Positions 26,503-35,547 of a stretch of DNA of 44,081 nucleotides are shown one piece after another. The notes beneath the pieces were generated by a model that made no database searches, had not been told where the DNA came from, and saw only the letters and a list, made by a program, of their open reading frames with translations. Location of the stretch: assembly GCA_905234735.1 (NCBI GenBank), contig CAJOJA010000021.1:1-44081 (forward strand). The letters are read 5' to 3'. Within the stretch, counting starts at the first letter, position 1. Each line of letters starts with the position of its first letter. The stretch comes from an uncultured Bacteroidaceae bacterium. Lineage in GTDB: Bacteria > Bacteroidota > Bacteroidia > Bacteroidales > Bacteroidaceae. The translations under genes and the position numbers were made by a program.

Positions 26503-26608
26503 TCTCATTGGAATGAAAGAATAAGAGTTTTTCTTTGTGTTTAGTGCGTTTTTTTACTATTTCTGAGCATTGCTCTTAGATACTCTCGCTTGGAAAAACT
26601 CAAAAACT

Positions 26609-26640
26609 TTTGGTTTTTCGCTCGCTTATTCGTATCTTTG
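26609..26640 (+). promoter_or_regulatory. Promoter of the GH31-GH2 fusion gene
   Basis: TTTG (26609-26612), a 20-base spacer and TATCTTTG (26633-26640) fit the Bacteroidetes consensus exactly. The start codon follows 38 bases later. Confidence 0.75.
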
Positions 26641-26678
26641 CAAACAATAACAACAAACTGTAAAAAAGTGACAACACA

Positions 26679-29600
26679 ATGAAAAGACAAACTTTGACAA
26701 GACTGACTTGCCTACTGGCATGGATGATGCTGCCATTGATGGCTTTGGCCAACGTGGCGTACAGTGACTCACACATCCGCATCACGGTGATCGATGCCGG
26801 TACGCTCCGTCTGGAATATGCTCCTGACGGACACTTCGTGAACAAGAAAAGCTTTGTGGCTGTAGTGCGCGAATATCCCTTTGATGCCTATACCATTACG
26901 GAGACGGGCAAGACGGTGACGCTGAAGACCGACAAGCTGAAACTGGTGTACCAGAAGGGCAAAGGTGGTTTCACTGCCGACAACCTCACCATCAGTAGCA
27001 CCACGCTATACCCCTATAAGCCGACAGGAAAGAAGGGCTTCTCATGGAAACCGGGAATGAAGCAGCAAGGTAATCTGAAGGGCACGTATCGCACCTTGGA
27101 TGGCTACAATGGTGACCACCGCAACGACGGTACCCCCATCCCCTTGGAGGACGGGCTGCTCTCTACCGACGGCTGGACGTTGGTGGACGATTCGCAGGGT
27201 TTCCTCTTCGATGACGATACGGACTGGGACTGGGTGGAGAAGCGGTCGTGTGCCGACGGCGCTCAGGACTGGTACTTCATGGGCTATGGTCATGACTATA
27301 AGGCTGCCTTGCAAAGCTACACACGCTTCGCCGGCCGTGTGCCTATGCCGCCGCGCTATGCCTTTGGTTACTGGTGGAGCCGCTACTGGAGCTACTCTGA
27401 TCAGGACTTCCGCAATCTGGTGCGATGGTTTGGTGAGAATGATATTCCGCTCGACGTTCTCGTCATTGATATGGACTGGCATCCCATCAGCGAGCAGGCT
27501 GGCGGTGGATGGACAGGCTGGGACTGGAACGAGAACCTCTTTCCCGACTACCGCCAGTTCCTGAAATTCTTAGATAATCAGGGCATCAACGCCACGATGA
27601 ACCTCCATCCTGCCGACGGCGTGCGTCCCTACGAGAAGAAATACGCAGAGTTTGCCCAGCGCATGGGCGGTACTGACGGCAGGGCCGTGGAATGGCTGGG
27701 TAGTGACAAGAAAATGGTAAAGGCACTGTTCGAGACCTATCTGCATCCTTATATGAAGGACGGCGTAGACTTCTGGTGGCTCGACTGGCAGCAGTGGCTC
27801 AATGACAAAAAGGTGGAGGGCCTGAGTAATACGTGGTGGTGCAACTATCTGTTCTTTAGCGATATGCAACGCCAGCACGACAAGCGTCCTATGCTCTATC
27901 ACCGCTGGGGCGGGCTGGGTAACCACCGTTATCAGGTAGGTTTCTCGGGCGACTCGTACATCACATGGGAGAGTCTGGCCTTCCTGCCTTACTTCAACAG
28001 CACCGCCTCGAACGTGCTCTACGGATATTGGAGCCACGACATCGGCGGCCACATGAGTCTGAAATGGGGCACGCCCGTTCCTGCAGAGCTCTATACCCGA
28101 GCCATGCAGATGGGACAGTACCTGCCCATCCTGCGCACCCACTCCACCAAAGATCCTGCGCTGAACAAGGAGCCGTGGGCCTTCGACCATGCTACGGAAG
28201 GTCGTCTGAAACGCGTTATCGACGGTCGCTACGCGCTCGTACCTTATATTTACACGATGGCTCGTGAGGACTACGAGACGGGCGTCTCGCTCTGCCGTCC
28301 CATGTATTATGACTATCCGTTGCAGCAGGAAGCCTACGACTACCGCAATCAGTATATGTTTGGCAACGACATGATGATAGCGCCCATCGTGGAACCCGTC
28401 AACAAAGAGGATGGCTGCGTCCACATGAAAGTATGGCTCCCGGCAGGCCAATGGCTGGAGTATGAGACGGGTACAATGCTGCAAGGTGGCCAGACGCTGG
28501 AACGCACTTTTACCATTGACGAGTATCCTGTCTATGTCAAGGCCGGCAGCATCCTGCCCTACTACGGCAAGCTGAAGAACCTCAGCGGTACAGAGCAGGA
28601 GCTCTTTATACGCGTGTTTCCTGGCGGACAGAGTGGCAGCTTCGAACTGTATGAGGACAACGGCAACGACTGCGACTACGCCACACAGTATGCTACCACC
28701 GCCCTCAGCTACCAACGCGAGGGGAACAAGCTGACGGTCAATATTGCGGCACGTAAGGGCAGCTATCCGCAGATGCCTGTCAACCGCCATTACCACTTGG
28801 CTCTACCCTGCGCCTTGGCACCTGCCAGCATCCGAATTGATGGGCAGGAGGTAGCCTTCACCTACGACGGCTACGCATTGGAAACACTGGCCGATTTGAG
28901 CTTGCTCGACTGTTCACGCAACCACGTCATCGAGGTGAAATATGCTGATAGCGAATTCACCGTTGCTGACGGTACGAAGGCACGAATGGCTCACATCACC
29001 ACCACCGTGGCCAACTATAAGCAGCAGAATGCAGGCATGGTCTATACCGATGCCGTCGGCTACTTAGAGGCAGCGCCGCTGCGCCTGACCTACTTCCCCC
29101 AGGAACAGGCACAGACGCTGCAGCAGTTTAATGCCTACTATGCCGACCTGCCCAACGTGCTCAAAGAGCAGATGGGCGACCACCTGCAATCAAGTTGGCT
29201 TCGCCTTCATCCGTCACGACTCGGCCATCCAAGCGAGCTTGGTAGCCCTCGCAGCTCCGTCTGTTGGCAGCCGGCAGGCAATCGGCTGCAAAGTGCGTTC
29301 GCCGAGCAGGTCAACCCAGCCGCACCTTTGCCAGAGTATCCACGCCCTATCCTGACTCGTAGCGAATGGCAGAACCTCAATGGGCTCTGGAACTATGCCA
29401 TTGCCAGTGAAGACGCCCTTTGCCCTGATGAATTCGACGGGCAGATACTCGTACCCTACCCCCTGGAGTCCAGTCTCTCGGGCGTTCAGCGCAAGTTGCG
29501 TCGTGACCAGGTGCTCTGGTACGAACGCACTTTCAGCGTTCCCAAGTCGTGGCAAGGTCGCGACGTCCTGCTACATTTTGGAGCTGTCGACCATGAGACC

Positions 29601-31058
29601 ATCGTTTATGTCAACGGCCAGCATGTGGTCTCCCACGTTGGCGGCTACACCGCTTTCTCTGCCAACATCACTTCTGCATTGCACGAGGGTGACAACCGTC
29701 TGACAGTCCGCGTCATAGACCGTACGGAAGACCGTCAGCAGCCCGTCGGCAAGCAGCGCCTGAATCCTGGCGGCAATGGCAGTATCTGGTACACCAGCGT
29801 CTCTGGCATCTGGCAGACAGTATGGATGGAGCCCGTAGCCAAGCAGCATATCGCTGACATCCGCACCACTCCTGACCTCGATGCCGCTCGCTTTGCCGTC
29901 GACGTAAAGACTGTGGGCACCAATCCCTCTACCGATAAAGTCGAAGTGACACTCAGCGATGGCGGCAATGTGGTGGTTCGAGGCAGTGCTCCCGCCGGAC
30001 AGACCGTATTCCTGCCTGTGAAGGCTCCCAAGCTGTGGACACCCGACAGTCCCCACCGCTATCAGATGTCCGTGCAGCTCGTGAGCAACGGGCAGCAGGT
30101 AGACCAGGCCGGCAGCTATGCCGCCATGCGTAAAATCAGCGTTGCCCGGCAGGCCGACGGCATCTGGCGCCTTCAACTGAACAACAAGAACCTGTTCCAC
30201 TTCGGTCCTCTCGACCAAGGCTACTGGCCCGACGGTCTTTATACCGCTCCTACCGACGAAGCCCTGCGCTTTGACATCCAGAAGACCAAGGACTGGGGCT
30301 TCAACATGATTCGCAAGCACATGAAAGTGGAGCCTGCCCGCTGGTACTATTACTGCGACTCTATCGGTGTCCTCGTGTGGCAGGACATGCCTTCCATCTG
30401 CCGTTCCGACCAGCACTGGGATGCTCGCCGCTGGAACCAACAGGCGAACGGCGGTCATACCGCCAGCGTCGAGGCCAACTACTTCCACGAGTGGGGCGAA
30501 ATCATCAATGAGCTATACTCCTATCCCTGCATTGTCGTGTGGACACCGTTCAACGAAGCCTGGGGGCAGTTCAAAACCCCAGAGGTGGTAGAGTTCACCC
30601 GTCAGCAGGATCCTACCCGTCTCATCAACCCTGCCAGTGGTGGCAATCACTACCATGCAGGCGACTTCCTCGACCTGCACGACTATGCCCGCCCGCCTCA
30701 ATTGTTCCTGAACGACACCACCCGCCCTGTTGTACTCGGCGAGTATGGCGGTCTCGGCCGGCATATTGAGGGTCACCGCTGGGTAGAGAACGATGCAACC
30801 ACCTACGTCAACTACAAGGATGCCGGCGAACTCACCGACTCATACGTAGAGCAGGCAGAAGCTGTGCTGAAGATGGCTAAGGGAATACAGCTACAAGACG
30901 GAACGCCCGCCGCATTCTCCGCCGCCGTCTATACACAGACCACTGACGTGGAAACGGAAGTCAACGGTCTGATGACCTACGACCGCAAGGTGATGAAAAT
31001 GGACGAAGCCCGCATCCGCGCCATCAACAGCGCCATCTCCCACAGCCTCGACAAATGA
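26679..31058 (+). CDS. GH31-GH2 fusion glycosidase, exported
   Basis: A single 1459-residue frame joins two complete glycosidases behind one signal peptide (ends near ALAN, residue 25). The GH31 part (about 26-840) has an N-terminal beta-sandwich, then RYAFGYWWSRYWSYSD and LDVLVIDMDWH. D369 in FWWLDWQQW is the likely nucleophile and D425 in GFSGDSYITW the likely acid/base. Proximal and distal C-terminal sheets follow. After a low-similarity linker (about 840-875), the GH2 part starts LPEYPRPILTRSEWQNLNGL. It includes a sugar-binding domain, an Ig-like domain and a barrel with E1293 in PFNEAWGQF and E1355 in VLGEYGG. Both active sites look intact. The substrate is unknown; one product molecule could pass from alpha- to beta-cleavage. 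It lies just outside repeat B, convergent with the M6 gene. Confidence 0.88.
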   Translation: MKRQTLTRLTCLLAWMMLPLMALANVAYSDSHIRITVIDAGTLRLEYAPDGHFVNKKSFVAVVREYPFDAYTITETGKTVTLKTDKLKLVYQKGKGGFTADNLTISSTTLYPYKPTGKKGFSWKPGMKQQGNLKGTYRTLDGYNGDHRNDGTPIPLEDGLLSTDGWTLVDDSQGFLFDDDTDWDWVEKRSCADGAQDWYFMGYGHDYKAALQSYTRFAGRVPMPPRYAFGYWWSRYWSYSDQDFRNLVRWFGENDIPLDVLVIDMDWHPISEQAGGGWTGWDWNENLFPDYRQFLKFLDNQGINATMNLHPADGVRPYEKKYAEFAQRMGGTDGRAVEWLGSDKKMVKALFETYLHPYMKDGVDFWWLDWQQWLNDKKVEGLSNTWWCNYLFFSDMQRQHDKRPMLYHRWGGLGNHRYQVGFSGDSYITWESLAFLPYFNSTASNVLYGYWSHDIGGHMSLKWGTPVPAELYTRAMQMGQYLPILRTHSTKDPALNKEPWAFDHATEGRLKRVIDGRYALVPYIYTMAREDYETGVSLCRPMYYDYPLQQEAYDYRNQYMFGNDMMIAPIVEPVNKEDGCVHMKVWLPAGQWLEYETGTMLQGGQTLERTFTIDEYPVYVKAGSILPYYGKLKNLSGTEQELFIRVFPGGQSGSFELYEDNGNDCDYATQYATTALSYQREGNKLTVNIAARKGSYPQMPVNRHYHLALPCALAPASIRIDGQEVAFTYDGYALETLADLSLLDCSRNHVIEVKYADSEFTVADGTKARMAHITTTVANYKQQNAGMVYTDAVGYLEAAPLRLTYFPQEQAQTLQQFNAYYADLPNVLKEQMGDHLQSSWLRLHPSRLGHPSELGSPRSSVCWQPAGNRLQSAFAEQVNPAAPLPEYPRPILTRSEWQNLNGLWNYAIASEDALCPDEFDGQILVPYPLESSLSGVQRKLRRDQVLWYERTFSVPKSWQGRDVLLHFGAVDHETIVYVNGQHVVSHVGGYTAFSANITSALHEGDNRLTVRVIDRTEDRQQPVGKQRLNPGGNGSIWYTSVSGIWQTVWMEPVAKQHIADIRTTPDLDAARFAVDVKTVGTNPSTDKVEVTLSDGGNVVVRGSAPAGQTVFLPVKAPKLWTPDSPHRYQMSVQLVSNGQQVDQAGSYAAMRKISVARQADGIWRLQLNNKNLFHFGPLDQGYWPDGLYTAPTDEALRFDIQKTKDWGFNMIRKHMKVEPARWYYYCDSIGVLVWQDMPSICRSDQHWDARRWNQQANGGHTASVEANYFHEWGEIINELYSYPCIVVWTPFNEAWGQFKTPEVVEFTRQQDPTRLINPASGGNHYHAGDFLDLHDYARPPQLFLNDTTRPVVLGEYGGLGRHIEGHRWVENDATTYVNYKDAGELTDSYVEQAEAVLKMAKGIQLQDGTPAAFSAAVYTQTTDVETEVNGLMTYDRKVMKMDEARIRAINSAISHSLDK

Positions 31059-31069
31059 TTATCCGCTTT

Positions 31070-32866
31070 TCATTTCCCACGAACGACTATCTTTTTGCCA
31101 TGAGTGACATAGACACCTGGCAATAAACGGCCGTGGATCTGGCGTCCCTGCAGATCATACATGGGACTATCTTCATCGTTCTTTTTCCATCTTGCCTCAT
31201 GGATTCCTAACGTTTCGTCAGGCGAGATGGTGAGACCGATGCTGCCAGATTCTTCGTCTTCCGTGATGTTGCTCAGCATGAGACCTATGGGCAGTACGGT
31301 GTCGCCGTTATAGAAACAATAGTTGGGCAACTGCATCTGAGCTGTGAGCGAAGTCACATCCATAAAGCCAGGGAAGGGCGTTGATGCCATACTTTCTTTC
31401 CATTCATCCCAGGTATACTGATTGTCCGAACCACGCAGATAACTGCTAATGAGAAGCCCGCCTGCCGGTACTGCTGCCACAGCAGGATGACCTGGATGAC
31501 TGTTGGGCGAATCGGTCATTTTGATGCTTTCGTATGGATAGTCGACATGATAGACCAATAGTCCATGACCATCAGCATATTGATTGAGCCCGCGTTGCTG
31601 CACATTTTCCATTACGATGTAGTCACGATCGTTATCGCTATTCACCAGCTTATAGGCCTTGCCACCTTCTATCAATGGAAGGATGTCGGCTACTTGACAT
31701 TTACCATCTATCATTAGACTGCTGACATCTTCTATCTCCGTCCACCCCATCACCTCCTGCTCCCAAGCGTTGTAGGGTGAGGGTGCAAAGCCGTTCCGGT
31801 TATAGAGTCCATAGTCCATAATACTATAAGTCTCCATACCCTGATTGTTGACATAAGCATCTGATGTGGTGGCATAGAGGTCGGGCAGGCCCATGCAGTG
31901 AGAAAACTCATGGATAAATACACCCGTTCCATTGATGATGTCAGGATATGAGGGATAGAACAATTCCGAGCAGCAGTTGAAACGGTTGATGAACAACTGA
32001 TCATCCAGTTCCATATTCAAATGGGAAGCCTTGGCCCAGATAGTACTATCTGCACCACCCTGATTCTGGCCGAAGACAGCAAAGATGACGCACACCAGCT
32101 CGATACGGCCATCCTTGTCGTTATCGTAGACAGACCAGTCGCTGACCAGCTCTTGAACCTGACTGATAGCATCGCGGCAGAAATCACCTTGCCCGTCGTC
32201 GCTTCCATCATTCGGATTGTTTCCTCCATAGTATCGAATGTTATGGGGCAGGGTGACAGGACCTACGATATCGAACTGTGGGGAGAACCGACCATGACTA
32301 CAGGTCTCAAAATACTGGCGCACGCTGGCTACATTCAAATGATTAAAATTGCCAAAATCCTCCTGCTTGTCGCCATTCAGATACTGGTTAAAAGCCTCCT
32401 CAGGGTTATTGACGGTGAAACCCAAATCCTGAAAGGCTGCCAGAATGGTCAGTACACGCGGACTGCCCAAATGCGGCAGATAGTCATCATCCCCAATGGT
32501 GGCAGCGCGTCGAGCTGACGCCCACTTCCTGCCCTGTTGATGGAAAAGGGTACGACGCTGAGCCTGCAGACTGATGGCAGCCTGCTCCTGACAGCTGCGC
32601 TGTGCTGGTTCGTGAGCCAATATATCCGTAGCCGAAAGCCGTCCCTGCTCGTCAATTTCTGCAATACAGTACCCTTTGCCGGTGGCTACCACAAGGGTAC
32701 CATCAGAAGTGGCATTCCAATGATGCCATTCGTCACCAAACTGTTCGATGGTCAGCAACGTGCCGTCAGCCTGCTTCACCGTGAAAGTGCCTCGCAGTGC
32801 TGGTGCTGCCCCGACACCAACAGCAAACAGCCAACAAAATGCCAATAATATCATTCTATTCTTCAT
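31070..32866 (-). CDS. M6-family secreted zinc metalloprotease
   Basis: The 598-residue protein has a signal peptide (ends near GVGAA) and a propeptide region (about 22-125). The catalytic domain has H319, E320, H323 and D329 in HEFSHCMGLPD, the HExxHxxGxxD zinc site of the M6 (immune inhibitor A-like) peptidases, followed by ETYSIMDYG with the Met-turn. The C-terminus (MYDLQGRQIHGRLLPGVYVT, then a basic end) is the Prevotella exported-protein tail. The gene lies 27 bases after the VapE-like gene on the same strand and could be cotranscribed with it. It converges with the GH31-GH2 gene, with 11 bases between stop codons. Confidence 0.88.
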   Translation of the reverse strand: MKNRMILLAFCWLFAVGVGAAPALRGTFTVKQADGTLLTIEQFGDEWHHWNATSDGTLVVATGKGYCIAEIDEQGRLSATDILAHEPAQRSCQEQAAISLQAQRRTLFHQQGRKWASARRAATIGDDDYLPHLGSPRVLTILAAFQDLGFTVNNPEEAFNQYLNGDKQEDFGNFNHLNVASVRQYFETCSHGRFSPQFDIVGPVTLPHNIRYYGGNNPNDGSDDGQGDFCRDAISQVQELVSDWSVYDNDKDGRIELVCVIFAVFGQNQGGADSTIWAKASHLNMELDDQLFINRFNCCSELFYPSYPDIINGTGVFIHEFSHCMGLPDLYATTSDAYVNNQGMETYSIMDYGLYNRNGFAPSPYNAWEQEVMGWTEIEDVSSLMIDGKCQVADILPLIEGGKAYKLVNSDNDRDYIVMENVQQRGLNQYADGHGLLVYHVDYPYESIKMTDSPNSHPGHPAVAAVPAGGLLISSYLRGSDNQYTWDEWKESMASTPFPGFMDVTSLTAQMQLPNYCFYNGDTVLPIGLMLSNITEDEESGSIGLTISPDETLGIHEARWKKNDEDSPMYDLQGRQIHGRLLPGVYVTHGKKIVVRGK

Positions 32867-32893
32867 CGTTTGTAATCTGCCTTTTTATTTTCG

Positions 32894-35008
32894 TTACTTC
32901 TCTACAATTCTGTACTCCATGCCGCGAGTGACACGCTTGCTTTCAAAGCTGAACTGACTGTCGTTCAGGGCGTTGCCCATCGCCGTATTGCTGGTTTCCG
33001 GGTCGAACGAGGCGTAGCAGTTGCATAAAATTTCCTTGATCTCATCGATGGAGAGCCAGCGGGCATCCTCCGACGGCTTGGGCTTGCGGAAGGTGGCAGC
33101 AATCATCTCCTCGAGGGTGTAGAGCTGCTGGTAGGGCTCGTTCTCCTTGATGAGCGCGGCTATCTCGGCATCGTTCAGCCAGAAGCGTTCTTTATTATTG
33201 AAAAGGTGTAGGGCCTGGGCGAAGAGCTGCTGATGGTTCAGCGAGTCTTCATAGTCGATGTGGCCTTTCACGCCGACGCAGACAAAGCGCCTTGAGCCCG
33301 TGGGGTCGGTCAGCGGCTTCCGCTTGTTGGTGGTGCCGATGAACGAGGTATAGCGGCGATACTGCTTGATGGTCTTGCCGTAGGGCGGGCGGAACTTCAC
33401 GTCGGCCGAGGACAGCAGGTACTTCAGCACCACCTGCTGGCCCTTGGTGGTCTTGTCGAACTCGTCGATGTTGATGAGGGCAAACGAGGTGAGGGCAATG
33501 TTCAGGTCGAACTCGTTCTTGAAGTTGATCTTGTCGTTGTAGTAGTCGCGCAGCTCTGGTGGCAGCAGGATTTTGCAGAAGCGTGTCTTTCCGCACCCCT
33601 GCCGACCTATCAGCAAGGGTATCAACGCATTACCCGTCAGTTGCCTGTCGCTCTCACGCCATTGTGCCACCATACCTACGAGCCACATCCTGAGATAGCG
33701 CTCCCAGTTCGGCTGATCCGTGGGCACTCGCTTGACGAGGTCGGCAATATAGTCGTGACCGTCCCACTTGGGCAGCTTGTCGAGCCAGACGTTCACTGGG
33801 TCGTATTGCTCAATACGGGTGGAGTCGATGAAGCGGTTCAAATACTTTTCCAACCCCTTCATGCTCAGTTCTACCGACCTGAAAGCCATATCGTTACGCA
33901 CTTCTACCGTCAACGGTTTGAAAGTCTGGTCATCGCTGAACTTCTCGCGATATTCAGCCACACCCGTCAGCAGATTCTTGCGCATGTCGTAGTTGGAATT
34001 GAGGAATATCTCCGTCCGCATGGCCTGTATGGTCTCGTCGGGCACGCTCTTGAGCGGCTTAATCTTATGTTTCTTCATGTAATCCTCCTGCTGGGTGACG
34101 GCATAGACACTGGCAAAAACGTTCTTCACCAGCATCGCGTCGCGGCCCAGTACAGGATGTAGCATCGTCATCCCCTGGGCATGAGACATCGGAATGCCCT
34201 CCACCAAACAAGCATTCGCCACCTGCATCAGCAGCTCCATCTCACGTTCCTCGTCAGGCAGATCGAAATAGCGGCCCAACACATTGTTGACGATAGCCAG
34301 CCAGTTCAGGTGATAGGTCCTGACAAGGGTGCGGCCGGGCATCAGGCGGTCGCTCTCAGGACTGATAGTGACAGGCAGCTTGTCATCCTGCCGTTTCGTG
34401 TTAGCAAAAAACGGCCTTGCCTCAGGCTTGAAGTACATCTCAGGGTCGGCACTCAGATAGACCGTTCTGTCCAATCGCGGCTCCAAGTACTCTATGTCCA
34501 ACTGGAACTGATTCTGATAGGCCATCCGTACCGTATGATACAGATTCTGGTGGAACTGGCGGATGTCAGCCTCATCATTCGGCAGCCCTCCGTCAAACAG
34601 CTCGCCTCGACACACAATCTTCACGCTCTTGCCTGATCCACCAAGAAACGCCATCAGCGTCTCCTGCATTTTGGCCGTCTTGTTCCTCAGCGCAACGGCC
34701 TGTTCGTAGGTGTCTAACCCGTTCAGTTCCAGCACCACCAGTCCGTTATAGCCGACCATACGACGCTCCTTGTCCCTGTTCAAATACTCTGCCGCGAAAC
34801 AGATGCGAGGCAGCCGAATCTCAGGGTTGAAGCCCAATACCACCTGTCCGTCCTCTTTTCTGACGGGCTTCACCAGGTGGTACACCTCACGGATACGCCT
34901 CACCTCCTTTTCAGCCGTCCCCTCCTTGATCATCTCGGCGACCTCCTTCAGTTCCAGACGGTTAATCACCTCCTTTTTCTTACTGTTTTTTAATATTGTA
35001 ATCTTCAT
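32894..35008 (-). CDS. VapE/BT4734-like primase-helicase protein
   Basis: From ATG 35008 the product has 704 residues. An earlier in-frame ATG at 35038 lies within the promoter -7 box and is rejected. The N-terminal part (about 30-200) matches the BT4734/BF3469 primase-like family (IRLPRICFAAEYLN; MVGYNGLVVLELNGLD). The C-terminal half is a VapE-type superfamily 3 helicase-like ATPase with Walker A IGRQGCGKTRF (near 466-476), Walker B FALINIDEFDK (near 504), SADVKFRPPYGK, FIGTTNKRKPLTDPTGSRRF, and a DUF3874-like end. Such proteins occur in phage-inducible islands and as solitary chromosomal genes of Bacteroidales. No integrase or capsid gene is nearby. The upstream region has ordered repeats that look like iterons or operators. 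Confidence 0.88.
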   Translation of the reverse strand: MKITILKNSKKKEVINRLELKEVAEMIKEGTAEKEVRRIREVYHLVKPVRKEDGQVVLGFNPEIRLPRICFAAEYLNRDKERRMVGYNGLVVLELNGLDTYEQAVALRNKTAKMQETLMAFLGGSGKSVKIVCRGELFDGGLPNDEADIRQFHQNLYHTVRMAYQNQFQLDIEYLEPRLDRTVYLSADPEMYFKPEARPFFANTKRQDDKLPVTISPESDRLMPGRTLVRTYHLNWLAIVNNVLGRYFDLPDEEREMELLMQVANACLVEGIPMSHAQGMTMLHPVLGRDAMLVKNVFASVYAVTQQEDYMKKHKIKPLKSVPDETIQAMRTEIFLNSNYDMRKNLLTGVAEYREKFSDDQTFKPLTVEVRNDMAFRSVELSMKGLEKYLNRFIDSTRIEQYDPVNVWLDKLPKWDGHDYIADLVKRVPTDQPNWERYLRMWLVGMVAQWRESDRQLTGNALIPLLIGRQGCGKTRFCKILLPPELRDYYNDKINFKNEFDLNIALTSFALINIDEFDKTTKGQQVVLKYLLSSADVKFRPPYGKTIKQYRRYTSFIGTTNKRKPLTDPTGSRRFVCVGVKGHIDYEDSLNHQQLFAQALHLFNNKERFWLNDAEIAALIKENEPYQQLYTLEEMIAATFRKPKPSEDARWLSIDEIKEILCNCYASFDPETSNTAMGNALNDSQFSFESKRVTRGMEYRIVEK

Positions 35009-35035
35009 AATGTGGCTTGCTTTAGTATTTTCCCA

Positions 35036-35066
35036 CAAAGATACATCATTTTATCTTAAAAACCAA
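35036..35066 (-). promoter_or_regulatory. Promoter of the VapE-like gene
   Basis: On the minus strand TTGG (35066 to 35063), a 19-base spacer and TATCTTTG (35043 to 35036) match the consensus. The predicted start point is about 20 bases before ATG 35008, which supports that start. Confidence 0.65.
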
Positions 35067-35117
35067 GAAAACAAAGCATTTTCTTCCATTTTTAACATAC
35101 ATAAATCATGCATAATA

Positions 35118-35161
35118 CCTACATCACACCTACATACAACATACATACAACCTACATACAC
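35118..35161 (+). repeat. Four tandem 11-bp repeats (CCTACATACAA type)
   Basis: Units are CCTACATCACA, CCTACATACAA, CATACATACAA and CCTACATACAC, exactly abutting. The period of 11 bases is close to one DNA turn. They are the mirror of the array at 35276-35330 and lie 52 bases upstream of the VapE -33 element. Confidence 0.85.
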
Positions 35162-35174
35162 GACAAAACACCAC

Positions 35175-35216
35175 TTTAGAACCGTAAAGCACCGTTTTAG
35201 CATCGTAAAGCACCGT
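35175..35216 (+). repeat. Two tandem 21-bp repeats between the 11-bp arrays
   Basis: TTTAGAACCGTAAAGCACCG(T) and TTTAGCATCGTAAAGCACCG(T) abut and differ at 2 of 21 positions. The second copy's AAGCACCG also pairs with CGGTGCTT at 35232-35239 to form an 8-bp hairpin. Confidence 0.85.
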
Positions 35217-35275
35217 TTAATTATCAATACTCGGTGCTTATTTCACGAAACTCACCCCCTGTTTTGTCAGTTTCT

Positions 35276-35330
35276 TTGTATGTATGTTGTATGTAGGAAA
35301 TATGTATGTTATATGTAGGTTTTATGTAGG
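35276..35330 (-). repeat. Five tandem 11-bp repeats in inverted orientation
   Basis: Plus-strand units are TTGTATGTATG, TTGTATGTAGG, AAATATGTATG, TTATATGTAGG and TTTTATGTAGG. Their complements match the array at 35118-35161. Together the arrays frame a 114-base centre. The rest of 35009-35547 is AT-rich with no gene. Confidence 0.85.
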
Positions 35331-35518
35331 TAAAGATTATTCTATTTATTTGTTAATAAAGCATTTAACAAGAAATATATGTATGTAACATTGCAGTTTG
35401 TTATGAAGAATCGAAATTTTTCCTCCAATAATAACATCTGCTCATCCTGCATCCACCTCTTTTAAGCTATTTTCCAATAAAAACAATACAAACACACGCA
35501 AATCTCAATTATTATTTG

Positions 35519-35526
35519 TAATTTTG
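35519..35526 (+). promoter_or_regulatory. -7 box of the esterase gene
   Basis: TAATTTTG fits TAnnTTTG and lies 21 bases before the chosen start at 35548. A -33 element is not convincing. Confidence 0.5.
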
Positions 35527-35547
35527 CATCGAAAAACTAAAAACAAT

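Noticed and set aside
35118..35330. CRISPR array
   Set aside because: Units of 11 and 21 bases abut without spacers, and no cas genes are present.
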